NCBI RefSeq assembly: GCF_010365055.1
Contig: NZ_JAAFHA010000031.1
Location: forward strand, 1-38,830
Origin: Rhodoferax sp.
GTDB lineage: Bacteria; Pseudomonadota; Gammaproteobacteria; Burkholderiales; Burkholderiaceae_C
Direction: 5' to 3'
Length of the DNA: 38,830 bases
Part shown: positions 1-9,313 of the stretch, piece after piece
Layout: each line of letters begins with the position of its first letter
Position numbering within the stretch: the stretch's first letter is position 1
Made by a program: the position numbers and the translations under genes
Notes under the pieces: model-generated
Seen by the model: only the letters and a program-made list of their open reading frames with translations
Told to the model about the DNA's origin: nothing
Databases searched by the model: none

Positions 1-1
1 T

Positions 2-391
<390 letters not shown>

Positions 392-400
392 GGTAGAGGC

Positions 401-1357
401 GTGCACGCGGCCACTGATCGTCTTGAATTTGCGCCGCCGCCGCCGCCGGGCCTGCTGCGCTCACTGGCCTTGGCTGTGCTGGCCCATGCCTTCTTGCTGG
501 CCGCCCTGACCTGGGGCGTGCACTGGAAGAGCGACGATATCAGCGTCAGTGCCGAGGCCGAATTGTGGTCGGCCGTGCCGCAAGCAGCGGCGCCGAAGCT
601 GATTGAGGCGCCACCCGAGCCGGTCGTGGCACCTGTCACACCCAAAGCGCCCATCGTCGAGCCTGCACCCAAGCCGCCGCCACCTGTCCGGGCGCCAGAA
701 GCCCAGCCCGACCTGCCTGATCCCGCCATCGCCCTGGAGCGCGAGAAATTGCGGCAAAAAAAGGCGCTCGATCTCAAGAAGCAGCAGGAGTTGGACAAAC
801 AACGCGTGGAGAAGCAGCGACTGCAGCAACTGAAAGAAGAAGAATTGCAACAGAAAAAGCAGCAGCTTGAAAAGCAGCGCCTACAAGACAAACGCGACAA
901 CGACAAAAAAGCTGCAGAAGAGAAGAAGAAAGCCGCCCAAGAGGCCCAGCGCAAAGAAGCCAGCCAAGCGCAGGAGGACGCAAAAAAACTGGCGATCCAA
1001 CGCAAAGCCAATATCGAACGCATGACCGGACTGGCCGGTGCCAGCGGCGCAGCGACCGCACGCGGCACGCAACTGCAATCGAGCGGACCATCCTCCAGCT
1101 ATGCCGGACGCATCCGCGCCCGCATCAAGCCCAATATTGTGTTCGTTGACGACGTTGACGGCAACCCAGCCGCTGAAGTTGAAGTCCGTACCGCCCCCGA
1201 CGGCACCATCATCAGCCGCAAGCTCACCAAATCCAGCGGTGTCAAGTCCTGGGATGAAGCCGTCTTGCGCGCCATCGACAAGACAGAGGTGCTGCCGCGC
1301 GACGTAGACGGCCGCGTCATCAGCCCCTTGACCATCAGTTTCACCCCCAAAGGCTGA
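401..1357 (+). CDS. tolA: TolA, periplasm-spanning protein of the Tol-Pal system
   Basis: TolA links the TolQR motor to TolB/Pal at the outer membrane. The start is GTG at 401, preceded by a GAGG-type ribosome binding site 9 bp after tolR. The 318 residues show the classical three-part layout. A cytoplasmic stub and membrane helix occupy about residues 19-42. A Pro-rich then Lys/Gln/Glu-rich region (about 65-205) with many KKQQ and EKQR blocks is predicted to form the long helical stalk. A C-terminal TonB-like domain (about 232-318) starts near SYAGRIRARIKPNI and ends PLTISFTPKG. It is likely co-transcribed with tolR. Unusually, tolB and pal do not follow; polysaccharide genes do. Confidence 0.92.
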   Translation: MHAATDRLEFAPPPPPGLLRSLALAVLAHAFLLAALTWGVHWKSDDISVSAEAELWSAVPQAAAPKLIEAPPEPVVAPVTPKAPIVEPAPKPPPPVRAPEAQPDLPDPAIALEREKLRQKKALDLKKQQELDKQRVEKQRLQQLKEEELQQKKQQLEKQRLQDKRDNDKKAAEEKKKAAQEAQRKEASQAQEDAKKLAIQRKANIERMTGLAGASGAATARGTQLQSSGPSSSYAGRIRARIKPNIVFVDDVDGNPAAEVEVRTAPDGTIISRKLTKSSGVKSWDEAVLRAIDKTEVLPRDVDGRVISPLTISFTPKG

Positions 1358-1453
1358 ACAGAGCGTCAAGTACACTTGCCCAACCTAGAATTCAGTTAAA
1401 ACTTGTCAAGGGAGCGGCCCATTGCACCGCCCTCAGCAACAGGACCTTGCTTA

Positions 1454-2182
1454 GTGTCAATCGATCAATTATCAGCCGACAGCGCCGTACCCCAGCACAT
1501 TGCCATCATCATGGATGGCAATCGGCGTTGGGCCAGGCAGCGCGGTTTGCCGGTGGCCCTGGGCCATGCCAACGGTGCACGCCAAGTGCGAAAAATAGTG
1601 CAGGCCTGCGCTGACCGCGGGGTGCGCTACCTCACCCTGTTTGCCTTCAGCACCGAAAATTGGCGCCGCCCGCAGGACGAAGTCTCCAGCCTGATGGGTT
1701 TGATGACGCTCTACCTGCAAAAAGAAATCAGAAACATGAGCGCCAAAGGCGTTCGCCTGAAGATCGTGGGCGACACCACCGGGTTCAATGAGCGCATTCA
1801 AGGCCTGATCCTTGAGGCCCAAGAAAAGACCGCCCACAACGACACCATCACCCTCACCATCGCCGCCAACTACGGCGGTCGCTGGGACGTAGTAGAAGCG
1901 GTCAAGTCGTGGCAAGCCGCACACCCTGGCGAATCGGTCAATGGGCTAGATGAAGCTGCCCTGAGCGCGCACCTCGGCCTCTCGTATGCGCCCGACCCTG
2001 ATCTGCTGATTCGCACCGGCGGCGAGTCGCGCATCAGCAACTTCATGCTGTGGCAACTGGCCTACACCGAGCTCTTCTTCACCGAGGCCTTGTGGCCCAG
2101 CTTTACCCCCAACGAACTGGACTGCGCCCTGACCTGGTTCAGCTCCCGCGAGCGCCGCTTTGGCGGCAGCACCAAACCTTAA
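1454..2182 (+). CDS. uppS: Undecaprenyl diphosphate synthase (cis-prenyltransferase)
   Basis: The enzyme elongates farnesyl diphosphate with isopentenyl diphosphate to C55 undecaprenyl diphosphate, the lipid carrier for peptidoglycan and surface polysaccharides. Family motifs are clear: HIAIIMDGNRRWA with the catalytic Asp, LFAFSTENWRRP, NYGGR, and the C-terminal block RTGGESRISNFMLWQ. The frame is open from a TTG at 1403, but I choose GTG at 1454 because AGGA (1441-1444) lies 9 bp upstream and the resulting 242-residue protein starts just before the conserved core. In Burkholderiales uppS usually sits in the frr-uppS-cdsA-dxr cluster. Its position here beside an export protein suggests a second, polysaccharide-dedicated copy, which is inference. 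Confidence 0.9.
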   Translation: MSIDQLSADSAVPQHIAIIMDGNRRWARQRGLPVALGHANGARQVRKIVQACADRGVRYLTLFAFSTENWRRPQDEVSSLMGLMTLYLQKEIRNMSAKGVRLKIVGDTTGFNERIQGLILEAQEKTAHNDTITLTIAANYGGRWDVVEAVKSWQAAHPGESVNGLDEAALSAHLGLSYAPDPDLLIRTGGESRISNFMLWQLAYTELFFTEALWPSFTPNELDCALTWFSSRERRFGGSTKP

Positions 2183-2248
2183 TCAGCTACACTGCCCGGC
2201 CTCAAGCGGCTGCGTGAACTAGCCAAGAACTTCCAGGGAATCCAGTCA

Positions 2249-4795
2249 ATGACGCCACCAGAATTTGCTTTCAGCGCGCGCAAGAGCGCCTATAAACTTC
2301 CCAAAGCCGCGATCTGCGTCTTGATCGTGGCTAGCTTGTTCTCCGGCCTCAGTTCGGCGCAAGTTCTAGTGCCTCCAGGTGGCGCTTCGGGTAATGCAGC
2401 GGGCTATTCATCGGGCCCGTCGGCCGATGGCACTGGCGCTACCTCAGGCTACCCGTCCTCGGCCCCATCAACCACACTCTCCCCTGCCAGCATGGGCGCT
2501 GCCCGTGCTGCTGGCCTCAACGGCGCGGCCGATGCTGCGGGCAATCAAGCCGGCGCAGGCCAAGCTACTGACCAAGCCAACGCAGGCACGCCGCGCGCCA
2601 AGCTCCCGCGGCTCGGCAGCAACCAGTTCGCCGATTTTGTGCAAGAAACCACGGGTCGCACCCTGCCTTTGTATGGCTACAACCTGTTCGACGGCAACGG
2701 TTTCCCCGCCCTGAGCAATGTGCCCGTGCCCGCCAACTACGTGCTGGGGCCGGGGGATGACATCAGCATCAAAATCTGGGGCGCCATTGACGTCAACCTG
2801 AACCTCACGATAGACCGCAACGGCCAGGTCACCATTCCCAAAGTCGGTCCGGTCACTGTGGCGGGTACCCGTGCCGACCAGCTTGAGGCTTTGCTCAAGA
2901 CCCATATCGGCCGCGTGTACAGCAACTTTGAACTCAGCGCCACCTTGGGTCGCCTGCGCTCCGTCCAAGTGTTCGTGGTCGGTCAAGCCCGCCAACCTGG
3001 CGTGCACACGGTGTCAAGCCTGTCCACCCTCATCAGCGTCTTGTTCGAGAGCGGCGGCCCCTCCGCCACCGGCAGCATGCGCCAGATCCGGCTCACGCGC
3101 GCTGGCAAGACGATCTCTACCCTTGACCTCTACAAGTTCATCCACAGCGGCGACACCAGCGCAGATGCCCGGTTGCTGCCCGGCGACGTGATCGTCATCC
3201 CACCAGCCGGCCCGCGCGTTGCGCTATTGGGCGCACTCGACAGCGCCGCCATCTACGAGCTCTCGGGTAAAGAAGAAACCCTGGCCAATCTCTTGTCTTA
3301 CGGCGGCGGTCAGCAGATTTTGACCACCCCGCACAAGGTGCTGGTTGAACGCATCAACCCGGCGCAAGACAAGGCCCCCCGTGTCGTGGAAGAACGCGCG
3401 CTCAACGCCGACGGCCTCAACTCCACCGTGCGAGACGGCGACGTTGTCACCCTCTTCAAGATCAGCCCCAAGTTTGACAACGCAGTCACTTTGCGCGGCA
3501 ATGTGGCCAAACCTCTGCGCTACGCCTACCGCCCGGGCATGAAAGTGTCTGATCTGATTCCCGAGGTCAGCGCATTGATTCAGGAAGACTACTACAGCCG
3601 AAAAAATATCATGGTGCAGTACGAATCGCCCAGACAGTCCCTGACAGAACGTACGGCGGAAGGGGTTAACTATGGTCGTGATGGCAACATCGTGCAAAAC
3701 GGCGCGAACAGGCAGTCCCCGGCAGATCGTGCGTCTGAAGAGGGCAACTATGGTCGTGATGGCAACATCGTGCAAAACGGCGCGAACAAACAAGTCTCGG
3801 CCGATCAAATAATCAACGACGTAAAGAATCAACTGAATGAAATCAATTGGGACTACGCATCCATTGAGCGGCTCGATGCCAAGGAACTGCGCACCACGCT
3901 CATTCCCTTCAACCTTGGCAAAGCCATCAAAGACAAAGACCCTGCCAATGACATCCCCCTGCAGGCGGGCGACGTAGTCACCATTTTTAGCGTCAACGAC
4001 CTGCCAGTACCGGCCGAAAAACGCAGCCAGTTTGTGCGCGTCTCAGGCGAGGTGATGGTACCGGGCATTTACCAGATTCAGCCCGGCGAGACGTTGCCCG
4101 GCCTCATCCAGCGAGTCGGCGGCTTCAGTCAAAACGCCTTTGTCTACGGCACGGTCTTTGCGCGTGAGTCCACCCGCGTCCAGCAACAAGACAACATCAA
4201 CAAGTCGATGCGCCGTATGGAATCAGACATCAACGCGCAAACAGCCTCTGCACTGCAGAACGCCAGTAGCGCGGACAAGGCAACGACGCTGCAAGCGCAG
4301 CTTACCAACCAGAAAAGTCTGCTGAGTCGCCTGCAGAGCCTCAGGGCCAATGGCCGCATTGCCCTGGAATTAGACCCCGACAACCCCGTGCCGCCCGCCA
4401 TTGCACTCGAAGACGGCGACCAAATCTTTGTTCCGCACCGCCCCAGCTTTGTGGGCGTGTTTGGTGAAGTGTTTGCCGAGAGTTCATTCATTTACAAACC
4501 CGGCTCCACCGTCAGCCACTACATCGACAAAGCGGGCCTCACCCGCGACGCCGACACGGACAACCTGCTGCTGATCCGCGCCGACGGCTCGGTCGAAGGT
4601 AGCGCACGCCGTTCTTCGTTCTGGAGCAGTGGCGTGCTGAACAAGAAGCTCAACCCCGGCGATTCCATTTTTGTGCCCGGATTGATAGACCGTCGTACCA
4701 CCTACACCCAGTTCATGGAAGGCGCCAAGGACTGGACTACCCTGCTGTACCAATTTGGCCTGGGCGCCGCAGCCCTGCAGACCATCCGCAATTAA
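2249..4795 (+). CDS. Large SLBB-domain polysaccharide export protein
   Basis: Probably an outer-membrane/periplasmic component of a polysaccharide export channel, of the Wza/KpsD superfamily. At 848 residues it is more than twice the size of Wza. The N-terminus has a signal peptide (hydrophobic stretch about residues 20-36, then SSAQ) without a lipobox Cys. A Gly/Ser/Ala-rich linker follows. The Poly_export domain starts near residue 163 (NYVLGPGDDISIKIWG), followed by several SLBB-like beta-grasp units (for example VQVFVVGQARQPGVH, VRVSGEVMVPGIYQI, VGVFGEVFAES). A helical, probably coiled-coil, segment lies at about 645-700. Residues 473-512 hold two near-identical 26-residue tandem units. 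ATG at 2249 is preceded by AGGGA. It lies between uppS and rfbA. Confidence 0.85.
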   Translation: MTPPEFAFSARKSAYKLPKAAICVLIVASLFSGLSSAQVLVPPGGASGNAAGYSSGPSADGTGATSGYPSSAPSTTLSPASMGAARAAGLNGAADAAGNQAGAGQATDQANAGTPRAKLPRLGSNQFADFVQETTGRTLPLYGYNLFDGNGFPALSNVPVPANYVLGPGDDISIKIWGAIDVNLNLTIDRNGQVTIPKVGPVTVAGTRADQLEALLKTHIGRVYSNFELSATLGRLRSVQVFVVGQARQPGVHTVSSLSTLISVLFESGGPSATGSMRQIRLTRAGKTISTLDLYKFIHSGDTSADARLLPGDVIVIPPAGPRVALLGALDSAAIYELSGKEETLANLLSYGGGQQILTTPHKVLVERINPAQDKAPRVVEERALNADGLNSTVRDGDVVTLFKISPKFDNAVTLRGNVAKPLRYAYRPGMKVSDLIPEVSALIQEDYYSRKNIMVQYESPRQSLTERTAEGVNYGRDGNIVQNGANRQSPADRASEEGNYGRDGNIVQNGANKQVSADQIINDVKNQLNEINWDYASIERLDAKELRTTLIPFNLGKAIKDKDPANDIPLQAGDVVTIFSVNDLPVPAEKRSQFVRVSGEVMVPGIYQIQPGETLPGLIQRVGGFSQNAFVYGTVFARESTRVQQQDNINKSMRRMESDINAQTASALQNASSADKATTLQAQLTNQKSLLSRLQSLRANGRIALELDPDNPVPPAIALEDGDQIFVPHRPSFVGVFGEVFAESSFIYKPGSTVSHYIDKAGLTRDADTDNLLLIRADGSVEGSARRSSFWSSGVLNKKLNPGDSIFVPGLIDRRTTYTQFMEGAKDWTTLLYQFGLGAAALQTIRN
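3668..3788 (+). repeat. 78-bp in-frame tandem duplication inside the SLBB gene
   Basis: Bases 3668-3710 recur exactly at 3746-3788 (43 identical bases, period 78 bp, 26 codons), and the rest of the unit is diverged but recognisable. Each unit encodes NYGRDGNIVQNGAN followed by a Gln/Asp/Ser-rich tail. It sits in a loop between MVQYES and the conserved INWDYASIERL segment of an SLBB unit, so copy number could vary without disrupting the fold. Confidence 0.9.
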
Positions 4796-4936
4796 AGGTT
4801 GCCATGACCGCTATTGCGATCAAGGCAACAGGCTCATAGCAAGGCGTCCGATTGGGCGCAGCGAGCAGCGCCTTGGCGTGACCTGCTTGGGGACGATGTG
4901 ACATCAGGGCAATCGAACAAACGGGACAGAGCGAAC

Positions 4937-5815
4937 ATGGCACAACGCAAAGGCATCATCCTGGCCGGGGGCTCCGGCACCCGGCTTTACCCGGTCACGC
5001 AAGCGGTTTCCAAACAGCTGATGCCGGTGTATGACAAGCCCATGATCTACTACCCCTTGAGCACGCTGATGCTGGCGGGCATTCGGGATGTGCTGGTCAT
5101 TTCCACACCGCAAGACACACCGCGTTTTGCCGAGTTGCTAGGCGATGGCCGCCAGTGGGGCATGAACATCCAGTACGCGGTGCAACCCTCGCCCGATGGC
5201 TTGGCGCAGGCTTTCATCATTGGCCGCGAGTTTGTTGCCGACCAGCCCAGTGCGCTGGTACTGGGCGACAATATTTTCTATGGCCACGACCTGGTCAAGC
5301 AGTTGGCCAACGCCAGCGCCCGCACCGTTGGAGCCACTGTGTTTGCCTACCATGTGCATGACCCGGAGCGCTATGGCGTGGTCGAATTTGACGCCCAGCA
5401 GCGCGCCATCAGCATTGAAGAAAAGCCCAAACAACCCAAAAGCCACTACGCGGTGACCGGCCTGTATTTTTATGACAAGCAGGTGTGTGACATTGCCGCC
5501 AACATTGCGCCCTCTGCCCGTGGCGAACTTGAAATTACCGATGTGAGCCGAGTTTATCTTGAACAAGACCAGTTGAATGTGGAAATCATGGGCCGGGGCT
5601 ATGCCTGGCTGGACACGGGCACCCACGACAGCCTGCTAGAGGCCGCCAGCTTCATTGCCACCCTGCAAAAGCGACAGGGCCTGCAGGTCAGCTGCCCGGA
5701 AGAGATTGCCTTTGCCCAGCATTGGATTGACGCGGCCCAGATTCAAAAACTGGCAGCGCCACTGTCTAAAAATGGCTACGGGCAATACCTGCTTAATCTC
5801 ATCAAACCAGCCTGA
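4937..5815 (+). CDS. rfbA: Glucose-1-phosphate thymidylyltransferase
   Basis: RmlA/RfbA converts glucose-1-phosphate and dTTP to dTDP-glucose, the first step to dTDP-L-rhamnose and related deoxysugars. The N-terminal nucleotide-binding signature [14 protein letters not shown], the [16 protein letters not shown] block, the metal-site region [13 protein letters not shown] and the EEKPKQPKS motif are all present. The frame is open from 4814, but ATG at 4937 ([12 protein letters not shown]) gives the usual 292-residue length and a purine-rich GGGACAGAG lies upstream; the earlier region is not conserved-looking. rfbC follows after 7 bp, so the two are almost certainly co-transcribed. rfbB and rfbD are absent from the window. 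Confidence 0.95.
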   Translation: MAQRKGIILAGGSGTRLYPVTQAVSKQLMPVYDKPMIYYPLSTLMLAGIRDVLVISTPQDTPRFAELLGDGRQWGMNIQYAVQPSPDGLAQAFIIGREFVADQPSALVLGDNIFYGHDLVKQLANASARTVGATVFAYHVHDPERYGVVEFDAQQRAISIEEKPKQPKSHYAVTGLYFYDKQVCDIAANIAPSARGELEITDVSRVYLEQDQLNVEIMGRGYAWLDTGTHDSLLEAASFIATLQKRQGLQVSCPEEIAFAQHWIDAAQIQKLAAPLSKNGYGQYLLNLIKPA

Positions 5816-5822
5816 TTGACCA

Positions 5823-6374
5823 ATGCCCTACACCGTCACCGCCACCAAACTACCAGAAGTGCTGATTCTCGAACCCAAGGTGTTTGGCGACGCGCGTGGT
5901 TTCTTTTTTGAAAGCTTCAACCAGCGGGACTTTGCCCAGGCCACGGGGCTGGAGGTGCAGTTTGTGCAAGACAACCACAGCCGCTCCGTCAAGGGTGTGC
6001 TGCGCGGCTTGCATTACCAGATTCAGCGCCCCCAGGGCAAGCTGGTGCGGGTGACGCAAGGCGAAGTGTTTGACGTGGTGGTGGACCTGCGCCGCCACTC
6101 TCCGAATTTTGGCAAATGGGACGGCGTGCTGCTTTCCGCCGACAACAAACGCCAGTTGTGGGTGCCTCCCGGCTTTGCCCACGGCTTTTTGGTGACCAGC
6201 GACACGGCCGAGTTCTTGTACAAGACCACCGACTACTGGTACCCCGAGTTTGAACGCAGCCTCTTGTGGAACGACCCAGCCGTGGGTGTGCGCTGGCCCC
6301 TGCAGGCTGAGCCCCAGTTGGCGGCCAAGGATGCCGCGGCGAGGACGCTGGATGAGGCGGAGGTGTTTGATTGA
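5823..6374 (+). CDS. rfbC: dTDP-4-dehydrorhamnose 3,5-epimerase
   Basis: RmlC epimerises C3 and C5 of dTDP-4-keto-6-deoxyglucose in dTDP-rhamnose synthesis. The 183-residue length is normal for this cupin family. Recognisable blocks are LEPKVFGDARGFFFES near the N-terminus, VQDNHSRS, VLRGLHYQ with the catalytic His, VFDVVVDLR, and the substrate-site segment WVPPGFAHGFLV. It begins 7 bp after rfbA. There is no rfbB or rfbD here, so the complete rhamnose pathway must be encoded elsewhere or be shared with another locus. Confidence 0.95.
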   Translation: MPYTVTATKLPEVLILEPKVFGDARGFFFESFNQRDFAQATGLEVQFVQDNHSRSVKGVLRGLHYQIQRPQGKLVRVTQGEVFDVVVDLRRHSPNFGKWDGVLLSADNKRQLWVPPGFAHGFLVTSDTAEFLYKTTDYWYPEFERSLLWNDPAVGVRWPLQAEPQLAAKDAAARTLDEAEVFD

Positions 6375-6502
6375 GGCACGCGTTGGTGACTGTGGGTACC
6401 GACGCACGACGCCGTTCGGTTGCGTGGCTTGTGAGGCTGCGACTCAGCGATAATTGCCCTCTCAAAGACTCATAGAACTGGGCTGCCCGTCTGGGCGCTG
6501 TC

Positions 6503-8491
6503 ATGATTAATCGTATTGCCGAGCCTTTTTTGGCCTTGCCCCGTCCCGCCAAGCGCTTGTTAGCGCTGGGAGTGGACGCTCTGTTGTGCGCGCTAACCGT
6601 GTGGCTGGCCTTGAGCCTGCGCATGGAGAACTGGGTCGTCATGCACGGCAACCAGTGGCTGGCGATTGTTCTGTCGCTGGCGCTGGCGTTACCGGTGTTT
6701 GTGATGTTTGGCTTGTACCGGGCGATTTTCAGGTATGCCGGCTTGGCTGCCCTGCTGGCGGTCACCAAGGCGGTTTTAGTTTACGGCCTGTTGTACGCCG
6801 CACTGTTGACTGTGCTGGAATTGCCTGAAGTTCCGCGCACCGTTGGAATGATACAACCTATCTTCTTGCTGCTGGCGGTGGGGACTTCACGGGCACTGGC
6901 CCGGTTTTGGCTGAGTGGCGAGTATGTGAGCCGCCTCAATCGCGGCAATTTGCCCAAGGTGCTGATCTATGGGGCAGGTTCGGCCGGGCGGCAATTGGCG
7001 GGCGCCATGGCGAGCAGTCTGGAGATGCACGCCGTGGGCTTTCTGGATGACGACCGGCATTTGCATGGTCGCGAGCTCAATGGTCTGCGCATTTACAACC
7101 CAGCACAGTTGCCCCAGTTGGTGACGCGCCTGCAGGTGAGCGACGTACTGTTGGCCATGCCATCTGCCAACCGGCAACGGCGCAAGGATATTTTGAAATT
7201 GACGCGTCAGGCCCATGTCGCAGTGCGCACGCTACCAGGTTTGATGGACCTGGCCCAGGGCCATGTACTGGTCAGCGATCTGCGCGAAATTGACATTGAA
7301 GATCTGCTGGGCCGTGATGCTGTGCCACCCGATGCGTCGCTGTTTGACAAAAAAATTGCAGGAAAGGTCGTGTTGGTCACTGGCGCGGGCGGCTCGATTG
7401 GCAGCGAATTGTGCCACCAGATCATCAGGCTGGCTCCCTCCAAACTACTGTTGGTGGAACTGAGTGAGTTGGCCTTGTATACCGTGCACCAAAAGCTGCT
7501 GGAAATACTGCCTGAAAAAAGCATGCCCAAGGTGCAGGTGCTGCCGCTGCTAGCATCAGCACGTGATGCGGATCGAATGATGGAGATCATACGCACCTGG
7601 CAACCGCACACGGTGTACCACGCAGCGGCGTACAAACATGTGCCCATGGTGGAGCACAACCCGGCCGAGGGCGTCAAAAACAACGTGCTGGGCACCTGGA
7701 CCACCGCCCGCGCTGCGGCCGCGCACGGGGTCAGCGATTTTGTCTTGATCAGCACCGACAAGGCGGTGCGCCCGACCAACATCATGGGTGCCAGCAAACG
7801 CCTGGCCGAAACGGTTCTGCAAGCCCTGGCCAGCCAGACCAAGCCGGGCGGCACTTGCTTCAGCATGGTGCGCTTTGGAAACGTGCTGGGCTCGTCGGGC
7901 TCAGTGGTGCCACGGTTTCGCAAGCAAATCAAGGACGGCGGCCCGATCACCCTGACGCACGCTGACATCACCCGCTATTTCATGAGCATTCCTGAGGCGG
8001 CGCAACTGGTCATTCAGGCTGGCGCCATGGCCCAAGGAGGTGATGTGTTTGTACTGGATATGGGCGAACCGGTGCGCATCATTGATATGGCGCGCAGCAT
8101 GGTGGAACTGTCGGGGTTGACGGTGCGTGATGCTGCCAACCCGGAGGGCGACATCGAGATCAAGATCACAGGCTTGCGCCCAGGCGAGAAGCTCTATGAA
8201 GAGCTGTTGATTGGCGACAACCCCTTGCCGACCCAGCATTCGCGCATCATGAAAGCGCACGAGCAGTTTGTACCGTGGCCCGAACTGAGCGCCCGCCTCA
8301 ATGACTTGACTGCGGCGCTGAACGCCAATGACGTGCCGCTGCTGCGCGGTTTGCTGAAGCAGTTGGTGCCCGGTTACCAGCCGGATGGCGAGGTGGTGGA
8401 CTGGGTGCATTTGGCGCAGCAGACGTGTCATTTGCAGGCTGCGGTGGCCAGCCAGCAAACCGAACTGATACCGAGCGAGGCCGACCAGTGA
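6503..8491 (+). CDS. Membrane-anchored nucleotide-sugar 4,6-dehydratase (CapD/WbpM/FlaA1 family)
   Basis: A 662-residue protein of the long-chain SDR family that usually acts on UDP-GlcNAc or a related UDP-sugar at the inner membrane to start synthesis of rare deoxyamino sugars for O-antigen or capsule. The first 130 or so residues form about four membrane helices. A first Rossmann-like CoA-binding domain starts near residue 152 (VLIYGAGSAGRQL). The catalytic SDR domain starts near 289 (VVLVTGAGGSIGSEL). The AAAYKHVPMVE motif follows, then LISTDKAVRPTNIMGASKR with Ser/Thr and Lys of the active site and Met in place of the usual SDR Tyr, as is normal in WbpM relatives. Its stop overlaps the start of the VanZ-like gene by 4 bp. 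The substrate cannot be told from sequence alone. Confidence 0.9.
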   Translation: MINRIAEPFLALPRPAKRLLALGVDALLCALTVWLALSLRMENWVVMHGNQWLAIVLSLALALPVFVMFGLYRAIFRYAGLAALLAVTKAVLVYGLLYAALLTVLELPEVPRTVGMIQPIFLLLAVGTSRALARFWLSGEYVSRLNRGNLPKVLIYGAGSAGRQLAGAMASSLEMHAVGFLDDDRHLHGRELNGLRIYNPAQLPQLVTRLQVSDVLLAMPSANRQRRKDILKLTRQAHVAVRTLPGLMDLAQGHVLVSDLREIDIEDLLGRDAVPPDASLFDKKIAGKVVLVTGAGGSIGSELCHQIIRLAPSKLLLVELSELALYTVHQKLLEILPEKSMPKVQVLPLLASARDADRMMEIIRTWQPHTVYHAAAYKHVPMVEHNPAEGVKNNVLGTWTTARAAAAHGVSDFVLISTDKAVRPTNIMGASKRLAETVLQALASQTKPGGTCFSMVRFGNVLGSSGSVVPRFRKQIKDGGPITLTHADITRYFMSIPEAAQLVIQAGAMAQGGDVFVLDMGEPVRIIDMARSMVELSGLTVRDAANPEGDIEIKITGLRPGEKLYEELLIGDNPLPTQHSRIMKAHEQFVPWPELSARLNDLTAALNANDVPLLRGLLKQLVPGYQPDGEVVDWVHLAQQTCHLQAAVASQQTELIPSEADQ

Positions 8492-8832
8492 GGTTTGTCA
8501 CTTGGCCCTGGGCTTTTTGGGCCTGCGTCTCAGCCGTGATCATGCTGGCGCTGATGCCCACCGTGCGGCAGATGCCCAGCACTGGCTGGGACAAGGGCAA
8601 TCATTTGTTGGCTTTTACGGTGCTGGCGGTGCTCGGACTGAGGGCTTACCCGGTGCACACGGTGGCCGTCTTGTCGGGCTTGCTGGTCTTTGGCGGGCTG
8701 ATCGAGCTACTGCAGTCGCTCACCCCCGACCGCATGGCAGAGTGGGCCGATTGGCTGGCTGATAGCCTGGGCTTGTTGCTGGGCTGGGGTATCGTTCTGG
8801 GCTGGGGTATGGCGACAAGCGAGCAGAAATGA
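8488..8832 (+). CDS. VanZ-like small membrane protein
   Basis: GTG at 8488 overlaps the stop of the dehydratase gene (GTGA), with GCGAGG just upstream, which indicates translational coupling; earlier in-frame codons would extend deep into that gene. The 114-residue product has three to four hydrophobic helices. It carries the VanZ-family pattern: DKGNHLLAF after the first helix, LIELLQSLTPDRMAEWADWLAD, and a C-terminal membrane helix. VanZ-like proteins are named after a teicoplanin-resistance accessory protein, but in proteobacterial polysaccharide loci their role is not established. No resistance function should be assumed. Confidence 0.8.
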   Translation: MRFVTWPWAFWACVSAVIMLALMPTVRQMPSTGWDKGNHLLAFTVLAVLGLRAYPVHTVAVLSGLLVFGGLIELLQSLTPDRMAEWADWLADSLGLLLGWGIVLGWGMATSEQK

Positions 8833-8849
8833 GATGCCTCCAACGAAAA

Positions 8850-8885
8850 AAAAGCCGTTATAAGTCTTGACTTATAACGGCTTTT
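8850..8885. terminator. Perfect bidirectional hairpin terminator
   Basis: Bases 8850-8866 and 8869-8885 form a perfect 17-bp stem with a two-base TT loop. The stem begins AAAAGCCG and ends CGGCTTTT, so both strands carry a GC-containing hairpin followed by a run of T. It lies between the convergent VanZ-like gene (ends 8832) and the tRNA-Asp gene (3' end 8894) and can terminate both transcripts. Confidence 0.9.
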
Positions 8886-8893
8886 CCAACACT

Positions 8894-8970
8894 TGGCGGA
8901 GCGGACGGGACTCGAACCCGCGACCTCCGGCGTGACAGGCCGGCATTCTAACCAACTGAACTACCACTCC
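8894..8970 (-). tRNA. tRNA-Asp (anticodon GUC)
   Basis: A complete 77-nt cloverleaf on the - strand with encoded CCA. The acceptor stem pairs GGAGUGG with CCGCUCC, the D-arm reads GTTCAGTTGGTTAGAA, the anticodon loop CTGTCAC carries GUC, and the T-loop is GTTCGAGTC. It is the last of three tRNA genes downstream of gltX. Confidence 0.97.
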
Positions 8971-9063
8971 TGGTAGCGGCAACATTCACTCTTTCGAGTC
9001 AAGTCGTCGGATCTTGCGAACCGACGGTTACCAACTTGCGCTTTGTTCATCTCATGATGAATT

Positions 9064-9139
9064 TGGCGACCCCACGGGGATTCGAACCCCGGTACCTACC
9101 GTGAAAGGGTAGTGTCCTAGGCCTCTAGACGATGGGGTC
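9064..9139 (-). tRNA. tRNA-Glu (anticodon UUC)
   Basis: A 76-nt cloverleaf on the - strand with encoded CCA. The acceptor begins GACCCCA, the anticodon arm CTACCC-TTTCACGG carries UUC, and the T-loop is GTTCGAATC. It lies in the same cluster as the gene for its own charging enzyme, gltX. Confidence 0.97.
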
Positions 9140-9174
9140 AAAACCTTTTGGACTTCCGTCTCAACTTACAAATT

Positions 9175-9250
<76 letters not shown>

Positions 9251-9297
9251 CAAATTGCACAATACCTTTTCAAGTATCTGTAATTTCCAAGCCTCGA

Positions 9298-9303
9298 ATT
9301 ATA
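9298..9303 (-). promoter_or_regulatory. Candidate -10 box of the tRNA-Ala-Glu-Asp transcript
   Basis: On the - strand the sequence reads TATAAT, a perfect sigma-70 -10 element, 47 bp before the mature 5' end of tRNA-Ala and inside the gap after gltX. No convincing -35 is visible at 16-18 bp. The promoter would let the tRNAs be expressed independently of the long upstream operon. Confidence 0.45.
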
Positions 9304-9313
9304 GCTTGAATAT

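Noticed and set aside
6420..6454. Sigma-70 promoter before the dehydratase gene (GATAAT at 6449)
   Set aside because: The best -35 candidates give spacers of 14 or 23 bp, so the support is too weak to list.
8488..8832. Glycopeptide resistance determinant (VanZ)
   Set aside because: Only family-level similarity is seen and no other van genes are present; it lies in a polysaccharide context.
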